The notes beneath the pieces are model-generated. The model was not told the DNA's origin, searched no databases, and saw only the letters and a list, made by a program, of their open reading frames with translations. DNA of 64,000 bases from Urechis unicinctus (Eukaryota > Annelida > Polychaeta > Xenopneusta > Urechidae), in assembly GCA_034190875.2 (NCBI GenBank), contig CM067343.1:18854029-18918028 (forward strand), in the 5' to 3' direction. Of the stretch, positions 34,601-47,766 are shown piece by piece. Position 1 is the first letter of the stretch. The number at the start of each line of letters is the position of its first letter. Position numbers and translations under genes: made by a program.

Positions 34601-37075
34601 GCAATGTAAGCCTATGTTGCTGAAAAAATCCATGATGTTTTCACCTCTCCCGAAATAAGCCACCTATTATGATTATGATTACAACATGGAAGCATGGTTA
34701 TAGTTACATCATCAGAGAGTATTGATACATTTAAAGGCGAAAATCAACGAGTGTCACTTGTTGTTTTGATCAGATATATAATGCTATGATACCTCGCCGT
34801 TAGCGATGAGCAGAATGTTATCAAACATGTAGAATATTTGGCTGGACGGCTGGTGTATGGTGGTGACAACAGTCTTCCTGGAATTCTGTGTGTATTGTTT
34901 TAGCGTTGACATCAAGCTGAAAGCTATGGCGGAATCCAGGCCTGACGTAGGCTCCTGTCAGTCAGACATTACGATCATATTCCAAACAAATCAAGGTTGA
35001 CTGAATGGTGGGTGCAAGATCAACGGATGGCTCGATGAAATTCCGCTACCATAACGTATGATGTGGCGTATTTTGTATTGTAAATGAGAATGATTTAGCA
35101 GGTGTGGGATTGGAGAAATTTAGCAGAACACTTACATCTAGAAGAAGAATTTTTGGGTTTGTAAGGAGTTCACATGCAATACTAGCTCTCTTCTTCTCCC
35201 CTCCAGACAAACCTGGCACAAAGAGTCCGCCCATGGCTGCAAAAAAGGCAAATAACAGTTCTATTTCACAATAACAAGAAAAAACATAGTCACGTTTGCT
35301 AATACGTTTAGCCCTTTGTTGTTTTATTTCAGTCGACATCCTTTGAAAATGTACCTGTGTTCTCGCATTTCTTGAGGTCGAGACTGGTGATGATTTCATC
35401 CACACGCTGCATCTTCAAATCCTTAGACATGGTGTCCGGCAGCCGTAAATATGCCGTGAACTGAAGGCAAAGTACAGACACACATCAACAATGATATCCA
35501 TTTTACCAGAATTAGCACCAACTCATATATGATTACCACTAACAGAATCCGCGATGACACCTAGTGAATCAGATATACATACATTCGGTGTTTAACCAAA
35601 CGACAAGTACCGAATAACCACCCAAACTATTCAGAATAACTGCCCTAACAATTCCCACCCCAAAAATCAGCAAAACCATTAAACAATGGAATTTCAGCTA
35701 AACTGGTTAGCATTGTGGTTCATTGTGTCAAACTGGCACACATTAAGATTTTTCCTGAGAAAAACCGACCTTCATTGTTTCTCGCAAAGTGAGGAAGGGG
35801 AAAAAGATGTCAGATTGTACGACGTAACATATTTTACGGCGCATGCCCCTGGATATTGGTATTCCATTGATGGTGACCGCCCCGCTGTCGACCACTTGTC
35901 GTCCTGAAAGGCTGTTGAGTAAAGTGGATTTACCAGCCCCTATTGAATAAACAGGACAAAAATGAACATAAGTTTCATTTTTATGCGCAATAAATTTAAA
36001 GGCAGGCACAACTGTTAAAAGGGCAAGTATATTCATTTTCGGCGCTGTACAGCCATTCTGGAAACGATTGCACCTTCACTGTAAAGGTTGACATTGAACG
36101 TAATCGACGGATTTCTCAATCATATGGGGCAATATTGTATCTTATTCAATGAACCGCATTGGAGTTTGCATAAGAGAATATAATCTATTTTTTCGATATA
36201 AATATGAATAGATAAAAATGTTCGTTTAAAACTTTTCCACAACAGTTAAATTGAAAACCTCCACATGATCACGCAGACTGAACGTTGTGGTGTGGACGTG
36301 GGCATCAGGGAGCATATTTGTAATGCGGATGTGGAAGGATTCTACAAAATACTAATCCTTATTTTGGCGAGAATACTAAATCTACCATGGTAAATACTTA
36401 CTTGGTAGAAACTCAGAATGGCCAACAATTTAGACACAAGCGCAGACAATTAGTAGAAAACGTTCAGCAAAGATCTACGACCGCACAAGACGTAAGAGAA
36501 GCTCTACAAAGCAAAGTTGAACCAGTAGTGTCAACAAAAGCGGGCGACTGAAATCATGTCCTACGGATTTATCCCAAAGCAACCTTAAACTAAAAGGCAA
36601 ACACATCAACACCAAGTCTGGTTGAAATGGCAGAGACCGCTGCAAGGGCAATTGGTGCATTTTGTCCATATATGTTTTTGTTTTTGAATTGTTGACCAGA
36701 AAAATACATTGAATGGCATAGGTCCACACCTTATTCAACAAGTGGGATATAGTAATTTTTCTATTTATATTCCATTGGCCTACCATACCATTTCGTCTAA
36801 ATATAGTTCAATGTGTAGTTCTCGCTCAGTGGAAGTCATCCCCTTATATCCATAGCATAACAGTGATGATGATCGATGCGGACATGCTATATCTGTTATT
36901 GGTTTGTTGGTACCTACCACTGGGCCCCATGACGGCCAGCATCTGCCCGCCTCGAGCCAGCCCACTGACATTCTTCAGGATGCTCTTGTTGTTGATAGAT
37001 ACGCTGACGTCACGGAAGACGAGATCCGTGTCTACCACTCGCTTCATATCAGGTTCCCGATCGTCACGGTCATGA
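31571..37075 (-). CDS. ABCG half-transporter (ABCG2-like), copy 2, 14 exons seen
   Basis: Same architecture as copy 1. Exons (high to low): 37075-36918, 35939-35770, 35460-35355, 35236-35136, 34954-34793, 34663-34570, 34480-34417, 34181-34015, 33711-33428, 33048-32991, 32893-32676, 32200-32110, 31989-31872, 31748-31571. Exon lengths equal copy 1 except the last. Walker A, signature, Walker B and H-loop are intact and intron 8 again starts with GC. Exon 10 differs most ([19 protein letters not shown]). The C-terminus is changed: after WFDLTLMCA it reads [15 protein letters not shown] and stops, where copy 1 has [18 protein letters not shown]. The replaced stretch is 29-bp minisatellite sequence. 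The last membrane segment stays hydrophobic but ends about eight residues early. A short 5' exon is probably missing from this model too. Confidence 0.9.
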
Positions 37076-39100
37076 CTGAAAATCAAACGGAACAAAAGCA
37101 TGAGTCAGATGACATTTAAGAAGATACAAACACATGCATAACCTTAAGTATTTAAAATTACGTCAGAAATAGAAAATAAATTCAAGGTTCGATATTTATA
37201 ACTACAGTAGATATGACACGCTTCCGCCTGAGGCGAGGGTTATTTAAAGCAAGCCAGTATATATGATTAATATATATGTATTCAGTCGTGCTCGTGAGAG
37301 CATCATGGTTTAAGTGGCGACAGATGGCGTTTCGGCTTTACTCAATCGGATCTCAACTCTCGAAAGTAACGTCCATGCCCAAAAGACGAGACGTCTGTTA
37401 GTGAATTAAACCACGAAACGAACTTCTCCTAACATGCTGATTTCATACATGCCAGCTCTATACATGTATTAGTCCGAGTAGACGTCTTACTATGTTTGAA
37501 AACGACGCAATGTTATGAATTTTGAGATTCAGACAACTACCAAACACCAAATATACCCAAGTGATGGAGTTTTAGAATGCAATGATGTTCACGGACAATT
37601 TTATCCCTTTGTGGCGGGGGATTTCATCCATGGTAATTAGTTATAATTCGATAATTTTGGAAGCAGTAGAAAGTCCGAAACACAGCACCATGTTTGTTTT
37701 CAAGATCAAGACCACGTACATCGCGCATGCTCAGAATGACACATCTACGACTATTGCTTCCTGTGTCTGATACTGCAGATTATATTCAAAGTGCCTCAAC
37801 GTGCTTCGCAAGCTTAGCAGAGAGGCAATGCGGATGAGGCAGCGGGAAATCACGCGACGCAATATTTTCCAATATGGCGGTCATCGCATCGCGATTTTTC
37901 GGAAATGATGTATAGATGGCATTTCTTCAAGAATTGCATCGATTTGTGATAAGCTTTTGATGCGATGCGACATATTTGATATATGCTGCTTTCTAGATGA
38001 CAAACCCAGCGATGTAGTCAAACGCATGTTTTAATGTGCGCCCAAAATACTGATGCAGAACAGTATATTTATGTTACAGTTCGACCGGAGCTATACATAT
38101 ATCTGTATTATTTTATGATCGATAAAATAGTTGCAGAGTAGAGTGAACAATTCGAAGCGTTTGCAGGTCAACACGACATTCCGGAATCTCATTGGACAAT
38201 TATATAGTACCTGTTACGGGATTTCTGTGTGATACTACTACATTCGAACTTGTTAGTAGGATTATAATGTTCTAGCCCATGCGCATGCGTTGTTGTAAGT
38301 CTGGTCGCCTCAAGCATTTTCATATTGGCGATAGCCTAGAATGTCATAAGTAAGACGGTGATTAGCGGGTTGGGCGTTCTTATGCGGGATGATCAGAGCT
38401 TGGAGCTTAAATACACATCGATGCTAGGTAAAAAAACGTACAAAGTCTATTCAAATCTAGCTATGGTGCATCATACATTATTACACAGGCGCTTGGGTTT
38501 ACATACAGTAATTATATAGATTACACGTCAAGTTATAATTAAAGACGGTTATTTGATGGTGGGGTCCTCTTTATGTTGTAAATTATGGCAATAAGGAAAC
38601 CCCAAGCTGCAAAATTACTCGGACAGAATCCGCGAGTTTAGCTCTAACTAAAGTGACACGTACCTGCAGCTATTTAGAAAACCCCGGTTGTCTTCGCCAA
38701 TGGAAGCTTCCTCTTGTCTACTGCAGGCGAGATGGCTGACTCCGACAGAATCGGTCATAGATGCTGCTTCTCTGGGGTCCCTCATTCTTCACTAATCAAA
38801 GCATCCAATAATAAGATGTTAAACAAAATAACGAAATATCTATCTGATGGTAACAACAACATTTTTAATCCCTTTGATCTAGAGCAATCCCCCACAATTA
38901 ATTCGAATTGACACTAATACCGGGTGTCTACTATTTAATTACAATGGATATGGTTGGAATTGTCTCAGCTTGCTTATCTCCGGATGGGGCCCGTGTTCCA
39001 CCTGGCGTCCCCAACCCCGAACCAATCACTCACTTACACTCCAACCAGTTGACCAGTCGTGACGAATGGGGGGAATGGTTGAGTTCCAGGGTGAGGATAG
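37076..39100. other. Upstream region of ABCG copy 2, including dispersed repeat
   Basis: 37465-38100 is the dispersed family of 5845-6640. 38120-38900 aligns to 17948-18125 plus 20784-21904 and shows the empty sites for the LINE, the GCGGCCGC element and the THAP element of unit 1. The first ABCG exon may lie in here but is not identified. Confidence 0.6.
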
Positions 39101-42100
39101 AAGATGGGGCATTGGGGGTCATGGGGAGAGAGAGAGGACTTGCGATCGGTCACCGTAGTATATGGACGTGTTGTGTTTGTTTCTCCGGATCTTTGGCGCC
39201 AAAACTTGGCTTCAATTATTTATCATTCTCTTTTCAAGTTTACTACCTCAGAGGAGTTTGTTGTCCTTGACGGCACCCATTTATTTGTTTTCCGCATCAC
39301 AGTTGTAGCCTAAAAATCCTTGTTATAGGATTATCTTACTAAATTTTGGGTAGGACTTGGTCCTCCCATGGACTACACCCCCTCCCAGCTGGACATCGGA
39401 TCACTGTTGGGATTACCTACATCAATCTGTTAAGTCTTTTCTCATTTGTTCTGTTTTTTTCTGTTCAATTCATTTACTATTCAAGCACCATTTCCCGATT
39501 TTAGTTAAACGGCACCTTTTTCCATATTATCATTTTGTGTGTTCATCTCATACATCCAAATCCCCACTATCATGAACATCCCTCTATCCATCAACAACCT
39601 TGAGCCCCGCTCTGACAACACCCTCACCATAACTTCCCCTCAAAAACTCTATTCGTCTTGCTTGTCCTCGCCCAACATTTCAATGGACGAGTCCTCAAAG
39701 GAACAACAGCCCCTTTGAAGAAAACGACCCCATGCATCGTCTCCCTCACTTCCTCACAAACAACAATAAATGAACCCCCCCAAACCCTGTTAAAGTCAAT
39801 CTATTTAGCAACATACTTAGCATAGTCATATAATCCCCATCATTGTTCAAAAAGAGATCATAACAACATAATTCCAGATTTCATCACCACCGAAACAGGT
39901 TCCCCCGTTACTCTTATAGATATGAAATCACAAGCCACCCTTTTGCATAACACCCAATCTCTTGGAAAAATCTCCGTCACCACTAAAATTCGATATTCCA
40001 GATTCTGGCCTCCTTTTGGCACTCAAACCTTTTGATTTTATCAATATCCGAAGACTAGGAAACATCACCACTACAGAATCACTTGAACTAACCTACAAGA
40101 AACTTTTCTTAAATCTATTTACAACCCACAAATTCCAAATTATGATATCAATTGCAATGATAGAACTACAGCAAACCAGGGAGGAGTAGCTATTCTAATC
40201 AATCAAACATTCCATACAAAATTATTAATTTAACATATCTCAAAACATTTATGACAATCTCAACTCCCTTGACCCAGATCAATACCAGCTTTTTCTCGAT
40301 CTTCCTCAAAATATAATAGTTGGTGATTTTAATGCCCATCACCCCTTTTGGTATCACCCAATCCCAAACGGTAAAGGCAATTCCCTTTTTAAAATAATCC
40401 AAGACAACAATATTACTCTTCTCAACGTTAGTTCTCCTTCTCACTTCCATAATAACGGTTCAAATATCCTTGATTTAATACTCTTTTCTCAGGACATTTC
40501 TCATAAATTCTTCTTTAAAAACACTTACAATATAATGGGAAGTGATCACTCTATCATCTCCAATAAAAATAACCATTCAATATCATCCCCCGCCTCCTCG
40601 CCATCACCAAAATGGATTGTTAAAAAAACTAATTGCCACTTTTTCAAAAACTCTGTGTCAAAATATTACCCCTGAAAATCCGCTGAAAATGTTTACAGCA
40701 CTTTAATTTAAAAAGCTCACTTGTCCATTCCTTTCAATTCACAAAAAAAGTAAACCTCAATCCCATCCCTGGTGGAGAGATGCTTGTACTTATGCAATAA
40801 AAGAAATAAATACAGCTCGTAATAATTATTATCATAATAAAACCCTTGATAACAAAATTCAACTCAAAAAATCAATTGCTTAAGTCAAATACACTTTAAG
40901 GCATACAAAAGCTAAATACTGGCAATACAAATGTTCATCTTTAAATTCTCCTAATCTCAAGCAACTTTGGAACACAGTTAATATTTTAAAAGGCAATCAT
41001 TCCCACTCTCCAATCCCCCTTCTTCTAACAACCCATAATAATTTCTATACAAATAACAATCAACAAATCACTAATGTTCTTGCATCTCATTTCACAGAAA
41101 CTAGCTGTAATCAAAATCTACCCCCTGACTTTACTCCTGAATCCATCACCACCACTAATCAACAAAAAATCAATGACACTTCTCTTCTTAAGATATTTAT
41201 CAATGACATTCCCACCCCTAGTACTTCTTCTATTTATGCACATGACATTATCATATGGGCAACTGGTAAACTATCATCCAGACTCACCAAATCTTTACAA
41301 AACCACATCCTCAATATTCACAAGTGGGCCTCTAAATGAGGCGTCTCCTTTTTACTCCTCAAGAGACCACATTACATACACAGTCTCGAGGTGCCAAACA
41401 ATCACCAACCTTATTAGATATATTAGTGGCACTTCCTGAGGCACAAACAAATCAATATCATGCAAAATCCATTCATCACACGCATTACAATACATCATTT
41501 ATAGAGCCCCAGCCATAATCACTGCATGTAAAACAACCATCCACATATTAGACATTGCTCAATCAGCCACTCTCAGAGCCATCACAAAATCTCACCAATC
41601 TACACCTATAATTCCTCTCCAGGCTTCCACTGGCGTTCCCTCAATCCCATTACAGCTTCTAAAATCCACCCTCATATATCAAATAAGACCCAAAACCCAT
41701 AATCTTCCTACCCAACATAATTTTGAAGAATCTTGGCATAACAAAGTTAAACATAAACGTTAAATTACAAGCAACTTAACCCTCCCTTTCACATTATCTC
41801 ATCATATCACCTCTACCTGCATACCCATTTCCATCCTGGCATCTAATAAAACCCTTTATTAAACACTGAACTAACCGACAAAGTAATTAAAGGCAACCCT
41901 GCATACGATAATACTTTAGCTCTTCAGCTCATCAGTCAGCTCCCCTCAAACTCTACACATATCTACACAGATGGCTCCAAAAATAACACAAGTACCTCCT
42001 ACGCCCTAACTATGCCATCCCTAAAATATGATAAATCCGCACGTATTCATTCACTTTTTTCCATCTTTGTAGCTCAAGCTTTAGCCATCATAAATTCGCC

Positions 42101-42780
42101 TTCCAAACCCTATTATCCTCACAGACTCTCTCTCAGTTGTTATTGCACTCAGAAACAAAACCCTAAATCCCTTCATCCATGAAATCAAATACCTTTCCAC
42201 TATTCTAGCTCATCACAACTATAACACCTTAATAGCCTGCTCATCGCGGAATCCTGGGAAATGAAACTGCAGATTCAAAAGCCAAAATATCTTATTCTAA
42301 CCCCTTTACCTAACCCATACCCTTAGATCTAAACATACACTGTTCTATCATAATTAAACACTTAATACAAACCTGGCAAGAAGAGTGGAACAACTCCTCC
42401 TCAACTTTCAAATTTGTTAAATCCACAATAGACTATGAACCCCATACCCTCAGTAATAACATATTTTCCGACAAGATCTTAAGATAAATAGCATTAGATA
42501 GCCCCCCTCTACAATTCTACAAAAGCAAACACTATCGCTCCTTACATCCCAACCCTATCTGTCATTACTCTCCTTTGCCAGAAACCCCTCATCACTTCTT
42601 CTTTGAATGCCCCAATAACTTAAACCTCCGCACCCCACTCATCAACAAACTTAATTCCCTTAATTACACACTTAACATTTATAACTTGTTCCAACTTTAG
42701 GGCCAATTTTGCAAAATGTTGCCAACTACATTCATCTCCAGGCGTTTGGAGAGTAATCTTCAAGAACATCACTATTCACC
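39100..42780 (+). mobile_element. EN-RT-RNaseH non-LTR retrotransposon (I/Jockey-like), decayed
   Basis: In order: 5' region with ctcccatggactacaccccc (39363); ORF1 remnants to about 39960; endonuclease with GGVAILINQ (about 40180), GDFNAHHPFWY (about 40325) and GSDHSII (about 40540); reverse transcriptase with a large internal gap but keeping INDIPTPSTSSIYAHDIIIW (about 41200-41260), where the catalytic YADD reads YAHD; RNase H with YTDGSK (about 41965); and a C-terminal Cys-His tail with HFFFECPNN (about 42590). Many stops and frameshifts. The sense strand is unusually poor in G. The start is approximate. The same 5' part recurs at 63700 to the window end. Confidence 0.82.
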
Positions 42781-42819
42781 TGATATCTCTTTGAAGTAAG
42801 CGTGCGTGACTGTTGCTAC

Positions 42820-43640
42820 ACCATGTCATCATTGTGCCCTTCTTAGTGGAATGTACCCCAGCTGAAAACTTTCTTCAAAGATAGGGGAATCCCTTGCTCG
42901 AGTTATAAGAAAACTGAGCTCCTAGAATTAGTAAGAAATGTCTGCAGCACCGTAACTATTGTGGACTTGGTTGGGGAAGATGATGGAGAGAATATTTACA
43001 ATGAATGAAGAACTGTTGGCATAGAGGGTCAATTTCCCAGATCCCAACAAACTTTCTGCATGGCAGGACGACATCTCAAATGCACCTGAGCTTACTGAGG
43101 CTTACTTTCTTATTCATTTAATGACCAAGTACAAATGGAGTCCTAGCAGGGTAGCATCATTTGAAAGCAAAAGGGGATATCAGCTGTTCCTCAACAGACA
43201 CATACATGCAGTTGAATATAAATCCCTGAATCATTGTAGGTGTTATCTGAGTGGGAAACATGTTATGGAGCAGTCCCAGACTGAACAACCATACAATGTA
43301 TGGCTACTCCTCATTCCATCTGGTACCATAGAGTCTGCTGGATGTGAGTGCACAGGGTAATTCTTAATTTATATAATTAGAATATTTAACTTGAGAAAGT
43401 AATGTGACATATCTTATTAATATGTATAAATACCTGAAGACTTGCTCGTACAATATTGTTTTATGTGGTGTTGTGGTGAAAGATAGGTAAGAATTTTTTT
43501 ATCTATTTTCTCATCTTTCTTTGCTGAGATGATGGTGATTGCAAACATGTTGTGGCCATGACGTTTGCAGTGGCTGACTTCAATACCAATGCAAAGCCTA
43601 ATCCAGTATTACCGCCCTGAGGAAGAGACATGAACAGGGG
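42820..43640 (+). pseudogene. SWIM-type zinc-finger protein fragment (transposon-associated)
   Basis: An open frame about 43030-43360 reads LSAWQDDISNAPELTEAYFL, YKSLNHCRCYLSGKHV and WLLLIPSGTIESAGCECTG. This resembles the region before and into a SWIM finger (CxCx...CxH) as found in multicopy YqaJ-type or transposon-borne proteins of invertebrates; the closing C-x-H pair lies beyond the frame. Flanks at 42830-42930 and 43361-43630 match 22330-22670, so the exon belongs to the GCGGCCGC-ended transposon family. Upstream sequence was cut by the LINE. Confidence 0.6.
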
Positions 43641-43739
43641 ACACATTGTAAGTGACAGTAATTAACAGAGAAGGTTGTAGCCAATCGATTTCATGACTTT
43701 AAATTAGCCAATCGACTTGAAGTCAAGTATCAGTCAGCC

Positions 43740-44820
43740 TACAAACCGTCCATAGTACTGAGACTGCACTTCTACGAATAAACAATGACATTGATTGTGC
43801 TGTTGACCAGCACCATGTGCTTCTTGACCTCAGCGCAGCTTTTGATACTGTCGATCATGAAATTATGTTACGGCGACTGTCAGTCCTACCTCTCAAACCG
43901 CTTACAACGAATCCGTGTTGAACGCAGGTATTCTAAAACACACCAGCTTACATGTGGTGTACCACAAGGATCAGTCCTAGGGCAATTATTATTTACTGCC
44001 TACATATCAACACTTGGGAATCTTTTAAGTGAACAAGGTCTGCAATACCACCAATACGCTGATGACACCCAAATCTATTTTACATTTACTCCTATGCAAT
44101 AATACGCAGAAATCATGGTTGGCCACCAGTTTTCTAAAACTGATTGAGGACAAAACTGAAATTCTATTTTTTTGCATCTCGGTAAAAATGCCAGCCGTCG
44201 TTTGGCCCAGTTGATATTGGCGATATGATTGTATCTACATCAGATGCAGCCAGCAAACTCGTATTCTAATGGACACCACATGTTATGAAGTCAACTCAAT
44301 CTCTATGTCATCAGATAAGAAGATTAGGCAGCATGAGAAAGTACCTTAACCAATCCACAACCGAAATTCTTGTCCACGCATTCATATCGTCTTGGCTTGA
44401 TTAATGCAATTTGCTGGTATATGGAGCCCATTTGTACATTATCGCGAGACTGCAACACGCCCAAAATACTGCCGCCCGCCTTGTTACAAAAGGAAAGCAC
44501 GGAGATAACATTCAACACATCATGCGTACCCTTCATTGGCTTCCTGTGGAAAAACGTATTGTATACAAAATTCTTCTACTGACCTTTAAGGCTGTTATTA
44601 GAACCGCGCCAAGCTACCTGCAGGAACTTACTGTTCAAAACCAACCTGCAAGGGATCTGCGATCTATGGACAAGTATCTCCAAAAATCTCCAAATATGTC
44701 TTCATTTGGTGGCAGAGTGTTTAGTAATGACGCACCAAGTTTTGAACCAGAGATGAATGGCTAATAGTACTTCAGATTGTGGCCAGTAATTTTTACCAAT
44801 AAATAAAATGACTTAATTTA
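43740..44820 (+). mobile_element. CR1/L2-group LINE fragment, RT and 3' part
   Basis: Plus-strand frames: [16 protein letters not shown] (about 43820-43870), [45 protein letters not shown] (about 44055), then RLQHAQNTAARLV and LHWLPVEKRIVYKILLLTFK near 44445-44590. This is the usual order of CR1/L2 reverse transcriptase and C-terminal domain. Internal deletions remove parts of the palm, and stops interrupt it. It ends near accaataaataaaatgac, a polyA-like tail. Confidence 0.85.
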
Positions 44821-45978
44821 AATGGCACTTCTTTAGAAGTCAGCTACTCTTCTAACTCAATCAATGTATGCTAAAATCCACTGATAGTCTGATAAGCAGT
44901 GCGCTGAATTCATGTATACATGAAAGCGTTTGATCTCAGTGGAGATATTCAGGAATGTTTGATGTTGACAAAACTAGCACACTTGGCAAAACACGGGCTG
45001 ATGTCAAGCGTCGCCCATAAGGTAGGCTATAAAGCGGTTCAGTGCATACTGAATGCTTTTCTTTAACGATATTTGTGGTTAACGATCCTTAAATAAAGCT
45101 GATCGACCAAGAAATAAACGGAACTCTTCAATTGAGGTTGATTACTAAAGAGGACGTGACTCGAATGCACTGGAATGTGTTGCGAGGTGAGATTTTGCAA
45201 CGTGGGGTAGATATATACTATAATACATTATTCTTTAGATACAATGACGAGGAAAATATAGCATACACCTCACATTCATGTATGACAACATTAATTATGC
45301 GCACTGTTTAAGTTATCAGTCCTAGCTGGAAAATGTGCTAACATAGTAGCATTAACGATGTTATCTCATTTATTATCTCATCAGCTTTGTCGCTCTCTGG
45401 CATACTATCTGCATTGTATAATCATCAATATACATTTATTTCTTTTGGATAATATAATTGTGAGCTTACAGCGCCATTAAGTCAATGCATTCCCCGATTC
45501 ACTTGTTAGCAGAATGATCTATGGGGATACACAAATACATGTAATAATCTAAGCAACCCACTAAGCTTCTATATAGAAGTCCTATTCTGGTGCATTTGCG
45601 TTGCAAGTAAAACGATGCCCAGATGAAGCACTTGACAGCCCCTACCCCATGACATTTATATCTATACTATACAATTCTAGGATTCGATTTGCGCTGTTCT
45701 TGACAACCATTAACTGAAGTTTTATGACCATTGGATTATCATTTACGATTTTATAAGCGCTTGATAGTTTTATTTAGAAGTTGACCATTAGCGCGCTCGA
45801 CAAAAAGCTACGGCAGACATTATCTAGGTCAGACCCCGACGTGTGACGTCAGTAAAGTAAGCCCGTTCTTAGAGACGCAGGGAGTTCCCCGTTGTTTACA
45901 ATGCAATTTTTCGGAGTTGGCCTCTCGTTGTTTTGGATTTTTGATTATTTTGAGCCATCTTGTGACCGATTGAACACG
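44821..45978. other. AT-rich intergenic sequence
   Basis: No coding region, repeat family or RNA gene is recognised. 45830-45910 has a GC-richer patch with gacgtgtgacgtcagtaaag just upstream of the THAP frame and could belong to its promoter; this is inference. Confidence 0.4.
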
Positions 45979-46440
45979 ATGATTAATCGTTGTTGTGTTG
46001 GGGGTTGCTCACGTATCAGTCTTGACGCCCGGGGGGGGGGGGGGCACTTAATGGTATAGAGGTAGTACATATGTGCCGCGCGACGGGGTATGTTTTTTCG
46101 GCCTCTTGACTTGTACGACGGGTTTTTTGGCCTCATACTTGTACAACGGGGTATGTTTTTGAGCTTCAATCTGTACGAGGGGTTATACATTCGGATAATA
46201 CCTTGTACGACGGGGTATGCTTTTGGCCATTTTGACCTTGTACGACGGGTACGGGTTTTCGAGGTCCCTCGGCACACCCCTATCCAGAATAAGGCCAAGT
46301 GCCCCCCCCCGGGTCTTGACGGCATGAGCTTGTTCAAATTTCCTGGTTAGGACGATTTGTAAAAAACAATGGACAAATGCCTGGGCCCGCGCAATGTTCG
46401 CTTGTATGCTTGATTCATTTTACTGAGGAATGTTTTGAGC
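45979..46440 (+). pseudogene. THAP-domain exon disrupted by a MITE
   Basis: ATG at 45979 opens MINRCCVGGCSRISLDG, giving the C-x4-C start of a THAP domain. The frame is cut by the MITE at 46028-46313 and resumes with SLFKFP at 46325. After a frame change it reads FVKNNGQMPGPAQ and VCLIHFTEECFE (46400-46445), the conserved C-x2-H and HFT-x-E-C-F block. With the MITE removed the domain would be recognisable, but bases are missing between FP and the following W, so it is also frameshifted. It probably heads the same gene as the exons at 46686-47430. Confidence 0.75.
46028..46313. mobile_element. MITE with G-run terminal inverted repeats, second copy
   Basis: A 286-bp insert starting ccc followed by a run of 14 G, then cactt, and ending aagtgcccccccccggg. 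It is flanked by the perfect 8-bp duplication tcttgacg at 46020-46027 and 46314-46321. The inside has three to four tandem subrepeats of gtacgacggggtatgttttt type (about 30 bp). Same family as 6110-6329, with longer G/C runs and more subrepeats. Confidence 0.92.
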
Positions 46441-46685
46441 AGGCACCAAAACTTTGCGAAGAGATTTGAATGGATACCATAGTGTAAGCGGGTTTTGAAG
46501 CAAAATGCTGTGCCTAATGGTGAGGCAAGTAAACCCCTCCCATGCCGTTTTGGGGCATCATATTATATTCATTATTTAGTAAATGGCCTAGTTATATGCC
46601 TTTACAATTTTTAAAGATGCTTATGTCAAATTTTTCAACTGCAATGATACAGCTACCAAATTACATACATAACTTGGTTCTAACA

Positions 46686-47430
46686 GGCAGTCTGTAGCTG
46701 TTAAGCTAGAGAAGTTGGTCAACAACCATCTACTCTGCCAGGATGTTCGCAAACTGTCAGGCGACTTGCAAACATCATCTGTTGAAGCCTTCCATAGTTT
46801 TGTCAACCACTTCGCCCCAAAGATGCTGGTCTTGTTCTATGAGGGTATGGTTGCCAGGCAAGTACCATTCTTATGCTATAATTTGTTGCTTTTTACAGTG
46901 CTCCTTCATGGTGGTGTTTGTGAGTCATTAAATATGTTTACATGTGCTGATATGCCAAATATATGTAGGTCACGTATAATGGGCTCATTGTATCACAGAT
47001 TGAGACTGGCTGCCCTCCATTACTTTGATAATCGGGGAAGAGAACAGGCGACAACAGAAGCTGGGGATTCAGTCTCAAGCTAAGATATTCCAAGTTTCAG
47101 CAGGGGCATGTTATCGCTTAAGTAGCAACAAACGCAACATTTGGTGAATATTTTTACTGATATATAACATGTGAACAAAAAAAAATTCAATTACCATGGG
47201 GATATAAGGTTATAAGCGACAGTCAGGTGTGCAAGCTGTGACTTGATTCCTGTTATGTTTCAGAGTATGCCGAGTGCCTGATGGCTGAGTTTTTGCTGGT
47301 TTGCTATGAGACAACCCTGCCCAAGGCAGAAGCACCACCTCCAGTGTGTGCAGATGCGACAAGACCAGATTGACGACAAGCCATTGAGGCACACCAGAGT
47401 AGGTTCCGCATTTATCAAGACAAGTCCTAG
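46686..47430 (+). pseudogene. THAP-associated transposase-like gene, C-terminal exons
   Basis: After an acceptor near 46685 the frame reads KLEKLVNNHLLCQDVRKL and SGDLQTSSVEAFHSFVNHF APKM, then splices from 46858 (GTTGCCAG|gcaagt, a GC donor) to an acceptor near 47002 to give RLRLAALHYFDNRGREQATT. This block order is one I know from multicopy, THAP-linked, transposon-like proteins of aquatic invertebrates; the exact superfamily is uncertain. A frameshift after EAG and an in-frame TGA near 47370 (after ATRPD, before RQAIEAHQSRFR) show decay. A further exon begins near 47264 (EYAECLMAEFLLVCYE). Confidence 0.65.
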
Positions 47431-47766
47431 GTGAGTGGCGGATAGAGGAATCCTTGATAGGCTGGTGCTGGCAAGTTATTTCGTGTTATTGTAACATCCC
47501 AGGCTGGTAAAGGAACAGTTATATTTTGTCCCAGATGGTCCCATCACCAGCAAACAATCTGTCTGTATGCGGTATACCTGTACTGCCTGTAAAATAACCA
47601 TGCGACATTGTTGATTTATCCATGCTCAAATATTTTTTACATACTAGTTTCAATAAGTATATTGAAATTGTAAATAATGACTGCTTACCTTTGTACAGAT
47701 TTATGTGTAAATAATAGAAAAAAACCCCCGTCATCTTTGTACATGATTATCTGACATGTGACCGTG

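Noticed and set aside
39104-39313. Small open frames shared by 38.9-39.3 kb and 63.3-63.7 kb
   Set aside because: They match because the two units are nearly identical; no protein family or codon-level conservation against unit 1.
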